64,000 bases of DNA, from NCBI RefSeq assembly GCF_900110375.1, contig NZ_FODN01000003.1, positions 291,079 to 355,078 of the forward strand, read 5' to 3'. A program made the position numbers and the translations under genes. The notes beneath the pieces are model-generated. The model ran no database searches, was not told the origin of the DNA, and worked only from the letters and a program-made list of their open reading frames with translations. Positions 7,308 to 15,773 of the stretch are shown here, in pieces. Each line of letters opens with the position of its first letter. The stretch's first letter is position 1. This stretch comes from Flavobacterium sinopsychrotolerans. Lineage in GTDB: Bacteria > Bacteroidota > Bacteroidia > Flavobacteriales > Flavobacteriaceae.

Positions 7308-9371
7308 TTATTCTTTCAATAATCGGTTCAATTGAAATTGTTCGGCTTCATTTAAATCCGGGACAATTTTTTCGAAAGAAACTCTCATTTCAGGATTTTT
7401 AAGTAGTTTTCTAATGTTATCTCTCCCAAATTTAGTGAATTGCCACATGTGATGCGTGGTAGCATTTACAAGGTTTTTCAAAACAATATGATTTATTATT
7501 TTGAAAGCAAGCAATTTTTCTAAAGCATTTTGTCTGGTATTCGCTTCATAATCAATTGATGAATATTGCATTAATTCGGTTTCCAAAGCTTGTTTATCAA
7601 CCGTATAATTTGGCGTTGAAAGTGCTAAAGACAGCCACAAAGTTCTCAAATTATAATCATTGAAACCCATCCAAGATTTTGATTTTTCAAGGTATTGAAT
7701 GCGTTGCTCTGGAAAATTACTCCATAAATTATACAGCGCCAGTTCTTGTGTTTGATACGATTTGTCCTCTAATAAAGTTTCATATTGCGTTCTAAAACTC
7801 TCCGGAATTTCATTCAATGCTGCTGCAACTGTTTGGCGTAATTGCACATTTTTAGTTTCCAAAGCTAAAATAAAAAGACTCTTTTTATCCTCCCATTTTT
7901 CATTTTTCAATTGATTCAGAATAGCTTCTTTTACCGAAAAATAAACGTCAGATTGCATTGTTTTTTCCAAAAAATCTCTTTTCTCTGAAAACGGTTTGTT
8001 TTTTAATTTATCGACTTCAAACAGCACGTGAATTGATTTGTTTTTAAGCAATAAACTATTGGCTTGTTGCGTGTTGAAAAAGGCATCTTCAAGCCATACT
8101 TTACTAAAATTATCCAAATCATATCTTGATACTTTTCTGATTTCAGCAAAGAAATCGTCCGTATTCACACTCTGAAACGCCTGTTTTTTCAAATACTTTT
8201 TAACCGCTTTTTTAAACGCCTTATCACCTATTTCTTCGTGTAAAACAAAAAGTGCCCAAGCGCCTTTTTGATAGAAAGTCAATGAACTGGCTTTGGCATT
8301 CAAAACAGGAATCGTATCCGTTCGGGAAGCGTATTTTAATTGTGATGCCGACTCATATAATTTGGAATAAAAATAATCTTCTCCATAAATTTCCTTTTCA
8401 GCCAGCAACGCATAATAGGTCGCGAAACCTTCCTGCAACCAATGGTGTTTTCCGCTTTCGGCAGTGACTAAATTCCCAAACCACTGATGCGCTAATTCAT
8501 GCGCATTGACATTTGTGTAACTTCTGTCCTCAAAACCTGTAGAATCGACCACATAATGCGTGTTGAAAAGCGTTGCTGATGTATTTTCCATTCCGGCGTA
8601 CAAGAAATCCCGAACTGGCGCTTGTTTGTAAATTCCCCAAGGGTACTTCACTCCTATTTCCTTTTCCAAAAAATCAAACATCCGTTTTGAATCTCTATAG
8701 GTTGGTTCAAAATTAGTTGCGTCTTTTAGTTCCAAATACATTTCTAAAGGAATTCCGGATTTAGATTTTTGACTGATTTTTTCAAATTTTCCGATAGCAA
8801 GCATCAATAAATATGAACTCATTGGTTTTTGCATTTGGTATTGCCAAACTGAAAGTCCATCAAGTCCTGATTTAAATTTCAAAATTCCATTTGAAATTAC
8901 CTGATAGTCTTTATTGAATCCTATATTCAAGTTGAAAACCACTTTCTCATTCACATCATCAAAACTCGGAAACCAATGACTGGTATATTTTCCTTGTCCT
9001 TGCGTCCAAATCTGTAAATTGTCATTTGCTGCCGAGCCAACGAAATACATTGTTTGTTTTGGCTTAGCCAAATATTTAAAAGTCAGGTTATTTTTTCCTT
9101 TTTTAAACGGAAAAACAATTTGTAATTGTTTTTGTGTATTGAGAAATTTAATAGATTTCCCGTTCAATTTCAAATCTGAAAATTCCATATTTTGTGCATC
9201 AATTTTAATGGTATCAATGGATTTAAAAACGTCAAAATCATAATCGACATCTCCAGAAACTGTTTTTTCACTTGGATTTACTACAATTTTTCCTAAAACC
9301 GATTTAAAATCTACAAATTGGGTTTGTTGGGCAAATGTGAACGTGGAAATAAAAAAGAATAGGTATTTCAT
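7308..9371 (-). CDS. Exported M1 family zinc aminopeptidase
   Basis: Removes N-terminal residues from peptides, probably in the periplasm. I start at 9371, where the protein opens with a signal peptide ending near 'FTFAQ'; an extended reading from 9401 adds ten residues without sense. The exopeptidase motif is AGMEN (259-263, a GAMEN variant). The zinc motif HELAH is at 291-295 and the third ligand Glu314 fits the HExxH-x18-E spacing. The N-terminal beta domain and the helical, HEAT-like C-terminal region are both present, giving 687 residues, normal for a Bacteroidota M1 enzyme. It has no sorting domain. Confidence 0.9.
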   Translation of the reverse strand: MKYLFFFISTFTFAQQTQFVDFKSVLGKIVVNPSEKTVSGDVDYDFDVFKSIDTIKIDAQNMEFSDLKLNGKSIKFLNTQKQLQIVFPFKKGKNNLTFKYLAKPKQTMYFVGSAANDNLQIWTQGQGKYTSHWFPSFDDVNEKVVFNLNIGFNKDYQVISNGILKFKSGLDGLSVWQYQMQKPMSSYLLMLAIGKFEKISQKSKSGIPLEMYLELKDATNFEPTYRDSKRMFDFLEKEIGVKYPWGIYKQAPVRDFLYAGMENTSATLFNTHYVVDSTGFEDRSYTNVNAHELAHQWFGNLVTAESGKHHWLQEGFATYYALLAEKEIYGEDYFYSKLYESASQLKYASRTDTIPVLNAKASSLTFYQKGAWALFVLHEEIGDKAFKKAVKKYLKKQAFQSVNTDDFFAEIRKVSRYDLDNFSKVWLEDAFFNTQQANSLLLKNKSIHVLFEVDKLKNKPFSEKRDFLEKTMQSDVYFSVKEAILNQLKNEKWEDKKSLFILALETKNVQLRQTVAAALNEIPESFRTQYETLLEDKSYQTQELALYNLWSNFPEQRIQYLEKSKSWMGFNDYNLRTLWLSLALSTPNYTVDKQALETELMQYSSIDYEANTRQNALEKLLAFKIINHIVLKNLVNATTHHMWQFTKFGRDNIRKLLKNPEMRVSFEKIVPDLNEAEQFQLNRLLKE

Positions 9372-9473
9372 TATTAGGGTATTTAATACTGCGATTTCCA
9401 AAGTTACAAAGGTTTCCCAAACTAATCCGACTAATTTTGTAAGTTTACCTCCAGAAATTACAAGAAAATTACA

Positions 9474-10211
9474 TTGAAAAAGAAAGCGTTATTTAACTGG
9501 AGCAGCGGCAAAGATTCTGCGCTTGCCTTATATAAAACATTACAAAATTCTGAATTCGAAATTAACTGTTTACTTACGAGTGTAAACCAACAGTATCAGC
9601 GCATTTCGATGCATGGCGTACGAGTAGAATTATTGCAACAACAAGCAGAAAGCATTGGCTTAACGCTTGAAATCATGCAAATTCCCGAAATGCCCACGAT
9701 GGAAGTCTATGAAAATGTGATGCGCAAAACATTGGATAAACTAAAAAACCAAGGCGTAACACATTCTATTTTTGGTGATATTTTTCTGGAAGATTTACGT
9801 AAATACCGTGAAGATAAATTGGCCGAAATAGGTTTTGAAGGTATTTTTCCGCTTTGGAAAATCCCAACTCACGAAATCATTCAAGAATTCCTAGCTTTAG
9901 GTTTTAAAACAATTGTAGTTTGCGTAAACGAACGATTCTTGGATAAAAGCTTTGTAGGTCGTGTGATTGACCAAAATTTCATCAATGATTTACCTGAAAA
10001 TATAGATGTTTGTGGCGAAAACGGTGAATTTCACACCTTCACATTTGACGGACCCATTTTTTCAAAACCAATTGATTTTGAAATCGGCGAAATCGTGTAC
10101 CGAAAATACGAAAAACCAGAAAAAGAAGATTCCTCAGATACCGCCTGCGATACAAGTTCTTCATATGCCTTTGATTTCGGATTTTGGTATTGTGATTTGG
10201 TATCAAAATAG
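9474..10211 (+). CDS. Dph6-related ATP pyrophosphatase (DUF71 family)
   Basis: An N-type ATP pyrophosphatase. The eukaryotic and archaeal relatives amidate diphthine, but bacteria lack that modification, so the bacterial substrate is unknown. The PP-loop 'SSGKDS' is at residues 10-15. The conserved 'GENGEFHTFTFDGPIF' is near residue 180, and 'FGDIFLEDLRKYRE' is also typical. The start is TTG at 9474, placing the PP-loop close to the N-terminus as in relatives; no better ATG is available. The last 30 residues ('SSDTACD...FWYCDL') add two cysteines. The gene is divergent from the M1 peptidase. Confidence 0.82.
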   Translation: MKKKALFNWSSGKDSALALYKTLQNSEFEINCLLTSVNQQYQRISMHGVRVELLQQQAESIGLTLEIMQIPEMPTMEVYENVMRKTLDKLKNQGVTHSIFGDIFLEDLRKYREDKLAEIGFEGIFPLWKIPTHEIIQEFLALGFKTIVVCVNERFLDKSFVGRVIDQNFINDLPENIDVCGENGEFHTFTFDGPIFSKPIDFEIGEIVYRKYEKPEKEDSSDTACDTSSSYAFDFGFWYCDLVSK

Positions 10212-10231
10212 TTTCTCTAAAAAGAAAACAC

Positions 10232-11452
10232 TTAGACCACTAGTTCTATTTCTCGAGCTAGCGTGAATATAAATTTTGATCCTTTTCCCATTTCAGACTC
10301 GATATCGATAGTACCGTCTAAAGCTTCCACTATCTTTTTTACCGTAGCTAGACCTATTCCGTTTCCTTTTAAACCGTATCGATCTAATGTTGAACCAACT
10401 TCGAATATTTCAAAAATAACTTTATGATATTCTTTTGAAATTCCCGGCCCATTATCGCTAACAGCAATTTTATAAAAGCCATTTTCTTCAATTATTTCAA
10501 TTTCAATCTCAATATTTTCTTTATCGTTATACTTTATAGCATTTGTAACGAGATTAATCAATATTTGCTCAATCGCAGTTTTATTGGTGTACACAGAACT
10601 TACATTCGATTTGAAAGTAATAGAACAGTTATTTTTGAAAATAAAAAGATTGGACAGTTCTTTTTCTAATACTGAAAGGCTGATTTTGGTATTATTTTCT
10701 TTTTTTGTCACACTCGATTTACTATAAGATAACAGGCTGTCAATCATATCTCTTAACTTAGACGAAGAACTTTTAATTAAATTAATAATCTCTTTTCCCT
10801 CCTCATCAATTGTTTCATTATAATTGTCAATAAAAAAATCGGTTAACCCAGATATATTAGCCAAAGGAGATTTTAAATCGTGCGCAGCGATGTAAGCAAA
10901 TCGTTCCAGCTCCAGATTCTTTTTTTCCAAGGCTTCCATTGTTTTTTCTAATTGAATTTTATTCAATCTCAATTCCAATAATTTCATCGTCTGTTCAGAA
11001 AGTGCTTTTAATGAACGAATTTGAGCAGGAGACAAAACTTTTGGTTTGTGATCAATTACACATATGGTTCCAAGTGGCAGCCCTTCTTCATTTGTCAAAG
11101 GTACACCGGCATAAAAAATTACGTTGGGTTTGCCGGCAACTACAGGATTATCATGAAAACGAATATCATTTCTGGCATCCGGAATGATGAAAACATTTTT
11201 GGGGTCATTAATTGCATAAGCACAAAAAGAATAATCTCTGGGAGTTTCTGAAATATCTAATCCTGCATGCGATTTAAACCATTGACGTTCTTCATCAACA
11301 AAAGTGATAAGAGCAATTGGGGTTCCGCAAATTTGTGATGCAATCAAGGTCAAATTATCATAGTCTGCTTCTGGAAGGGTGTCTAAAATAGAATAGGATT
11401 CCAATGATTTAATTCTTTTCTGTTCATGGATATACTTTTCTGGTACAATCAT
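10232..11452 (-). CDS. GAF-domain sensor histidine kinase
   Basis: A soluble sensor kinase of 406 residues with no membrane segment. A GAF domain spans about 25-160 ('LIASQICGTPIALITF', 'GTICVID'). The phospho-acceptor H-box is at His191 ('AAHDLKSPL'). The ATP-binding domain has an N-box at Asn304, DNGPG at 333-337 and GNGIGLA at 363-369. The H-box sequence is of the phytochrome/bacteriophytochrome-like class. No response regulator is next to it, so it is an orphan kinase. A -7-like box taattttg lies at 11548-11555 (minus strand), without a clear -33 element. Confidence 0.9.
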   Translation of the reverse strand: MIVPEKYIHEQKRIKSLESYSILDTLPEADYDNLTLIASQICGTPIALITFVDEERQWFKSHAGLDISETPRDYSFCAYAINDPKNVFIIPDARNDIRFHDNPVVAGKPNVIFYAGVPLTNEEGLPLGTICVIDHKPKVLSPAQIRSLKALSEQTMKLLELRLNKIQLEKTMEALEKKNLELERFAYIAAHDLKSPLANISGLTDFFIDNYNETIDEEGKEIINLIKSSSSKLRDMIDSLLSYSKSSVTKKENNTKISLSVLEKELSNLFIFKNNCSITFKSNVSSVYTNKTAIEQILINLVTNAIKYNDKENIEIEIEIIEENGFYKIAVSDNGPGISKEYHKVIFEIFEVGSTLDRYGLKGNGIGLATVKKIVEALDGTIDIESEMGKGSKFIFTLAREIELVV

Positions 11453-11627
11453 TTTTGGGGTCTTTTTTATGCTTATTAACTCAATACTTTATTCAACATC
11501 CTGTTCATCCAGTCTTAAAACGTATTGATCTATATACTTATAGAGTACAAAATTACCTATTTTACTAATTTTTATTTGATAGAGACCTAGATTTTATATA
11601 AATTTTAATACAAAAAGAAAAATTGCT

Positions 11628-11657
11628 CTAAGTTAATTTATGATTATTAACTTAGAA
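11628..11657 (-). terminator. Terminator downstream of the Xaa-Pro aminopeptidase
   Basis: Perfect 11-bp arms 'tctaagttaat' and 'attaacttaga' with an 8-base loop, followed on the minus strand by a T-rich stretch. It lies about 85 bases past the stop codon. Confidence 0.55.
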
Positions 11658-11740
11658 CGATTCCTTGTGTATTCAAATCTACCGCTGTTAAATAGTAAAA
11701 AGCAATAGAAAATTAGTATAACTATCTAAAAATAAAATTA

Positions 11741-13225
11741 CTAATCTAAACTAGGTACAGAGAAAGTATCTAAAACACTTTTTTCATTCATAAGTACTTC
11801 AATTTCATTTGATTTTCTTGGTGCTTCCACAGATAAATTTACCGGTCCATTTGTTGTAATTAAAATATCATCTTCAATTCGCACCGCAATTCCCCACCAT
11901 TTTTTATCACAATCACTACCAATTGGAATATAAATTCCCGGCTCAACAGTAACGACCATATCAGCTTCAAAAGCATTGTACAAACCCGGATCGTGAACAT
12001 CTAGCCCAATATGATGCGAAGTTCCGTGCGGAAAATATTTTCGGGATTCTTGTTCTGTTTTTATAATTCCTAATTTCACTAAACCGACACTGATTATTTT
12101 ACGTGCTGCAGCATCAGGAGCATTAAAACTATTTCCAATTTTTGCGGCGGCAATTCCTACTTCTTGAGCTTCATACACTAAATCATAAATCTGTTTTTGC
12201 TCTAGGGAAAATTTTCCGTTAGCAGGAATTGTTCGCGTTACATCAGCCGTGTACCCATGATATTCAGCCCCTAAATCCATTAAAACCAAATCATTTTCGA
12301 CTTTCATTTTGCTATTTTCAATATAATGCAATACACAACCGTTGTTTCCAGCGCCCACGATTGATGGATAACCCTCAAACTCGCTGCCATACTTTTTATA
12401 AACAAATTCATGAATTCCCTGTATTTCCGTTTCAGACATTCCCGGATGCATTGCTTTCATGATTTCACGTTGTCCCATTGCCGAAATCCGAACGGCTTTG
12501 GTCAACAAAACCAACTCTTCCTTTGATTTTTTCTCCCGCAAACTCGCCATAAACGTCAATATCGATTTGGTATTTATAGTTGCCTTTTTTGAAGTGACAC
12601 TTTTTTTAGCATTAATTTCGTTTTGCACATTCAAATCCATTTGAGGCTTCACTTTTTCGTTGTAACCAATTTCGGATTTAAACGCTCCAATTAATTTGTA
12701 TAAATCCGCTTTTTCATTTTTCGAATTTCGGGTGTCATCTTCCAATTCCTTAAAGAACAAAGTGCCAAAACTGGCATAATCAATCTCAGAATTTAAAAAC
12801 GCTGCTCCATTGAAAGCATTTTCAAAACCCAACTCTTTTTTGGCGCCTTCTGTTCCTAAACGCACGCCTGTCCATTGCTCCTCTCTTGGATTTTTTTCCT
12901 GAACGTACAATAATTCATGGAATGATTTCCCGTCTTTATTGGTTTGATTGTTCGAAAAAATTACCAAAACTGAATTCGGCTCTTTGTATCCTGTCAAATA
13001 ATAAAAATCGGGATCTTGATGGTAGATGAAATCTACATCATTGGCTCGGTTCCGAATGGGATTACTAAAAAACACTGCAACACTATTGTTAGGCATTTTA
13101 GCCCGTAAAGCTTCTCTTTTTTCTTTATGAAATTGAGCGGATAAATAATCGTTTGGATTTCCGTTTTGTGCTATAGAAACACCTACAAAAAAGATAGTGA
13201 AAACAAAAGAAAGTTTAAAATTCAT
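11741..13225 (-). CDS. Exported Xaa-Pro aminopeptidase (M24B)
   Basis: Cleaves the N-terminal residue before proline. The start at 13225 gives a clear signal peptide ('FKLSFVFTIFFVGVSIAQ'); the longer frame from 13261 adds 12 residues that do not fit. An AMP_N/creatinase-like N-terminal domain is followed by the pita-bread domain. The five metal ligands are visible: 'MDLGAEYHGYTADVTR' (two Asp), 'HGTSHHIGLDVHD' (His), 'VTVEPGIY' (Glu) and 'VRIEDDILIT' (Glu). 494 residues is usual for the exported Bacteroidota form. It is monocistronic, flanked by terminators. Confidence 0.9.
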   Translation of the reverse strand: MNFKLSFVFTIFFVGVSIAQNGNPNDYLSAQFHKEKREALRAKMPNNSVAVFFSNPIRNRANDVDFIYHQDPDFYYLTGYKEPNSVLVIFSNNQTNKDGKSFHELLYVQEKNPREEQWTGVRLGTEGAKKELGFENAFNGAAFLNSEIDYASFGTLFFKELEDDTRNSKNEKADLYKLIGAFKSEIGYNEKVKPQMDLNVQNEINAKKSVTSKKATINTKSILTFMASLREKKSKEELVLLTKAVRISAMGQREIMKAMHPGMSETEIQGIHEFVYKKYGSEFEGYPSIVGAGNNGCVLHYIENSKMKVENDLVLMDLGAEYHGYTADVTRTIPANGKFSLEQKQIYDLVYEAQEVGIAAAKIGNSFNAPDAAARKIISVGLVKLGIIKTEQESRKYFPHGTSHHIGLDVHDPGLYNAFEADMVVTVEPGIYIPIGSDCDKKWWGIAVRIEDDILITTNGPVNLSVEAPRKSNEIEVLMNEKSVLDTFSVPSLD

Positions 13226-13357
13226 AGCGCTACATTTTAGAGTTTTGCAAAATAAATACAAGATTTTAACAGCATTAATTAGTACGTAAATATAATTTTT
13301 TTGTGCGTACCAACTACAATTTTTATCTAAAGGCTGATTTAGAAATACGCTTGAAAA

Positions 13358-13404
13358 TAGAAAAAGAGCATCAAAAGTTTTTCAACTTCTGAGTACTCTT
13401 TAGC
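13358..13404 (-). terminator. Possible imperfect terminator after the lipoprotein gene
   Basis: The segment pairs 'aaagag' with 'ctcttt' and the inner 'aaaagtt' with 'aactt', and is followed on the minus strand by T-rich sequence. The helix has mismatches, so this is tentative. Confidence 0.3.
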
Positions 13405-13474
13405 AAAAGTGCTTCATAATCCTAAAATTAACCAAAACTAAACCTTATGAAAATGTTTAATAAGCACTTATAAT

Positions 13475-13900
13475 TTATTTTCTATATTTTAAACTTGGAC
13501 CATCACAAAAATTCCAAGTGTTAGACAAGGAATTATTGGCAGTCAAAAGCAATATTTCTTTTTTATTTCCAAAACAGCTACCTATAATTTCGCTGTCATT
13601 TGGATAAGTTAGTTCAAAAGATGTTCCGTCTGATTGAATTGTAGTCGTGTAGGTTCCAGAAATGGAAGTTTTAACCGAATTACTTTCTCTAGATTTTGTA
13701 AATGTTCCGTTAGTATTGAAAAAATAAAATTCCTGCCATTCCATTGCTGCGCCTGTAGTTTCAGAATTAGGAATAGAACCCGACATCGCAACCAAAGTCC
13801 ATTTTCCGTAATAACCAGTGCTATCTGTTGTTACACTATCATCCTTTGAACAGGAATTAAGAACAGTAAGAAAAATAAAGATAATGATTGGTGTTTTCAT
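13475..13900 (-). CDS. Lipocalin-like lipoprotein, unknown function
   Basis: A 141-residue predicted lipoprotein. Starting at 13900, the signal sequence ends in the lipobox LNSC, with the acylated Cys at residue 17, followed by 'SKDD', a common Bacteroidota surface-export-like signal. The body 'YYGKWTLVAM' and the alternating strands look like the small lipocalin-like domains of Flavobacteria. The extended frame to 13933 adds 11 residues upstream of the natural signal peptide and is unlikely. Nothing nearby indicates a specific role. Confidence 0.7.
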   Translation of the reverse strand: MKTPIIIFIFLTVLNSCSKDDSVTTDSTGYYGKWTLVAMSGSIPNSETTGAAMEWQEFYFFNTNGTFTKSRESNSVKTSISGTYTTTIQSDGTSFELTYPNDSEIIGSCFGNKKEILLLTANNSLSNTWNFCDGPSLKYRK

Positions 13901-14032
13901 GCGGCAAATTTTGTTGCTATGGATTAGACGCAATTTCTTGCAAAAGGTTGCGTCAAATTAGAATTATTTTTTTCTAAAGTTAAAAAAGTTAAAAATAGAT
14001 TCCGAAACATCCTTATTTTGACTCTAAAAACA

Positions 14033-14091
14033 CCGCTAATTCCCAAATTTCAAATGGATAGTACCATTTAAAAATTAGTGAATTAGCGGTT
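14033..14091. repeat. Hairpin with the second copy of the 20-base repeat
   Basis: 'accgctaatt' at the left pairs with 'aattagcggt' at the right around an AT-rich centre. The 20 bases 'aaattagtgaattagcggtt' (14072-14091) are identical to 7264-7283. It lies just past the stop of the DUF1697 gene and upstream of the lipoprotein gene, so it may also terminate DUF1697 transcripts. Confidence 0.5.
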
Positions 14092-14108
14092 GAACTAGAC
14101 TTAAAGTC

Positions 14109-14657
14109 TTATTCTCTTTCCTCGTAAATTTTAAGCAATTGCGTAACCGTATTCCAATTGCGGATTGTTGCAATAACATTCAGTTTTTTCTCGATGTATT
14201 TTTGGTCGAATCTGGTCTTTCCGGCGCCAACAGCATATTTTATAAAAATTCTGTTGCCATCAATATTGGCTTCATCCGGTTTGAATTGGCTAATTTTCAA
14301 ATCGTTCATGCTGGTGCTTTGCAACGTGGTCGAAATAAAAGCCACATATAACTTCTTAGTATCAATATCTTTTTCCTTCAAGAAAGGATTGTTCTTGAAA
14401 CACGCTTCTAAATCTGCGGAACCAATTACTACAACAGGTACTTCATGACCAAAAGCCTTAAAAATTTCCTGCTTTATTTTGAAACCAACAGCAGCAGGAT
14501 TTTCCTCCTCCGTATCCACAAAAACATTTCCAGATTGAATATAGGTTTGTACATTTTGAAAACCAATGGCTTCCAAAGTTGTTTTGAGTGCCTCCATTTT
14601 TATCATACTGTGACCGGAAACATTAATGCCACGAAGCAATGCGAGATGAGTTGTCAT
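14109..14657 (-). CDS. DUF1697 family protein
   Basis: Small cytosolic protein of unknown function. The family hallmarks are the opening 'ALLRGINVSGHSMIKM' and 'TYIQSGNVFVD' around residues 38-48. Toward the end, 'KTRFDQKYIEKKLNVIATIRNWNTV' matches the family's C-terminal signature ('...TxRNWxTV'). The length of 182 residues is normal. It ends just before a hairpin repeat, and the HEPN-like gene lies upstream on the same strand, 28 bases away. Confidence 0.85.
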   Translation of the reverse strand: MTTHLALLRGINVSGHSMIKMEALKTTLEAIGFQNVQTYIQSGNVFVDTEEENPAAVGFKIKQEIFKAFGHEVPVVVIGSADLEACFKNNPFLKEKDIDTKKLYVAFISTTLQSTSMNDLKISQFKPDEANIDGNRIFIKYAVGAGKTRFDQKYIEKKLNVIATIRNWNTVTQLLKIYEERE

Positions 14658-14685
14658 TTTTTAAGCTTTTTATTTTTTTAGGAAC

Positions 14686-15573
14686 TTAAGATAGTTTGAA
14701 ATTAGGATTTTCATAATCAAAATCTTGCAATTTTAGTGAGCAATCAAGAACAAAATCAATTAAAAATTGACAATCTTCAGAACAAATTTCTTCAAAATAT
14801 TTTTGATTGTGAATTACATAATTACCTGTTGAAATCTCTTTATAAAGTTCTGGCGTAATCATTGTAAATTTAGAATATTTTCTAAAATCTATTCCCAAAG
14901 AAATAACTTCCAAAGTATTTTCTATTTCACTAAATTTATTATTCATTTGTTTAACTACATCTATTAGTTGACCTTCATTGTTATTTGGATTTCTATCTAA
15001 TCTAATACTTTTTGAAAAATTGAATAATGTTCTTTTTCTATAATCTAATTTATTCTCCTTATACTCTGAAAGAAGTTCTTGAAAACTCACCGCTACATCA
15101 AATATGCAATTTTCTATTTCACTAGAAATTAATTTTTTTTGAGCAGAAATAAGCAGGTTCTTAGTTTTCTTGAACTTAATTAATTCAAAAAGGGAAATTT
15201 CTGAAAAATTTAAACCAAAAATTGACAATGTATTTTGTTCAAAAAAATCTGACGCATTAACTCTTGATGTCTCAATTTCAATTTTTGCAGGAAGAAGGCC
15301 TCTATGTTTTAAATTAACTCTTCTGGAATTTAAATTATTCATTGATTCTTTTAACGTTAGTGGTAAATGATTCCAATATTCAATAAAAGAAAATTTATCT
15401 GATTTTACACCTTTATGTTCCGACGCAAGTTTTAAAAACATTTCAATACTATCATGGAAAGTTAATATTGAAAAGAAAGAGATAGATTCAGATTGTTTCG
15501 ATTGTTCTAAACCAGTTTTATACAGTAACTTTACAATTGAAAGTCTTTTTATTAATATTTCTTTATCTATCAT
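14686..15573 (-). CDS. Unrecognised helical protein with a HEPN-like R-x4-H motif
   Basis: I do not recognise a named family. The 295 residues are predicted almost wholly alpha-helical, with no signal peptide or membrane helix. In the first 100 residues 'FHDSIEMFLKLASEHKG' (39-55) is followed by 'RRVNLKHRG' (84-92). R85-x4-H90 followed by Gly fits the R-x4-6-H active-site motif of HEPN ribonucleases, in the 'RVxxKHxG' style of defence-linked HEPN proteins. The C-terminal two thirds is Lys/Glu/Phe/Asn-rich, with no second motif I can identify. The gene is AT-rich and Ile/Lys-heavy even for this genome, and stands between DUF1697 and divergent recG. No small antitoxin-like gene is adjacent. Function is inferred and uncertain. 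Confidence 0.6.
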   Translation of the reverse strand: MIDKEILIKRLSIVKLLYKTGLEQSKQSESISFFSILTFHDSIEMFLKLASEHKGVKSDKFSFIEYWNHLPLTLKESMNNLNSRRVNLKHRGLLPAKIEIETSRVNASDFFEQNTLSIFGLNFSEISLFELIKFKKTKNLLISAQKKLISSEIENCIFDVAVSFQELLSEYKENKLDYRKRTLFNFSKSIRLDRNPNNNEGQLIDVVKQMNNKFSEIENTLEVISLGIDFRKYSKFTMITPELYKEISTGNYVIHNQKYFEEICSEDCQFLIDFVLDCSLKLQDFDYENPNFKLS

Positions 15574-15773
15574 TATAATGTTGATTTTAGTTTTAAAACA
15601 AACTCAATTGTAATCAATCTTCCAAATATACATATTTTCCTACTCCATTTCCAAACATTCTCATTTCCAAATTTCCAAACAAAAAACTATCTTCGCTTCA
15701 TCAAACTAAAAATCCGTTTTAATCTGGGTTTTGCTTTTGCAAATCCGTTTTATCTGTATCCAAAAAAATCTAA

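Noticed and set aside
9474..10211. Calling the Dph6-like protein diphthine-ammonia ligase
   Set aside because: Bacteria lack diphthamide, so only the family (ATP pyrophosphatase) can be supported.
14686..15573. HEPN/MNT toxin-antitoxin pair
   Set aside because: No small nucleotidyltransferase or other partner gene is adjacent; DUF1697 on one side and recG on the other do not fit such a pair.
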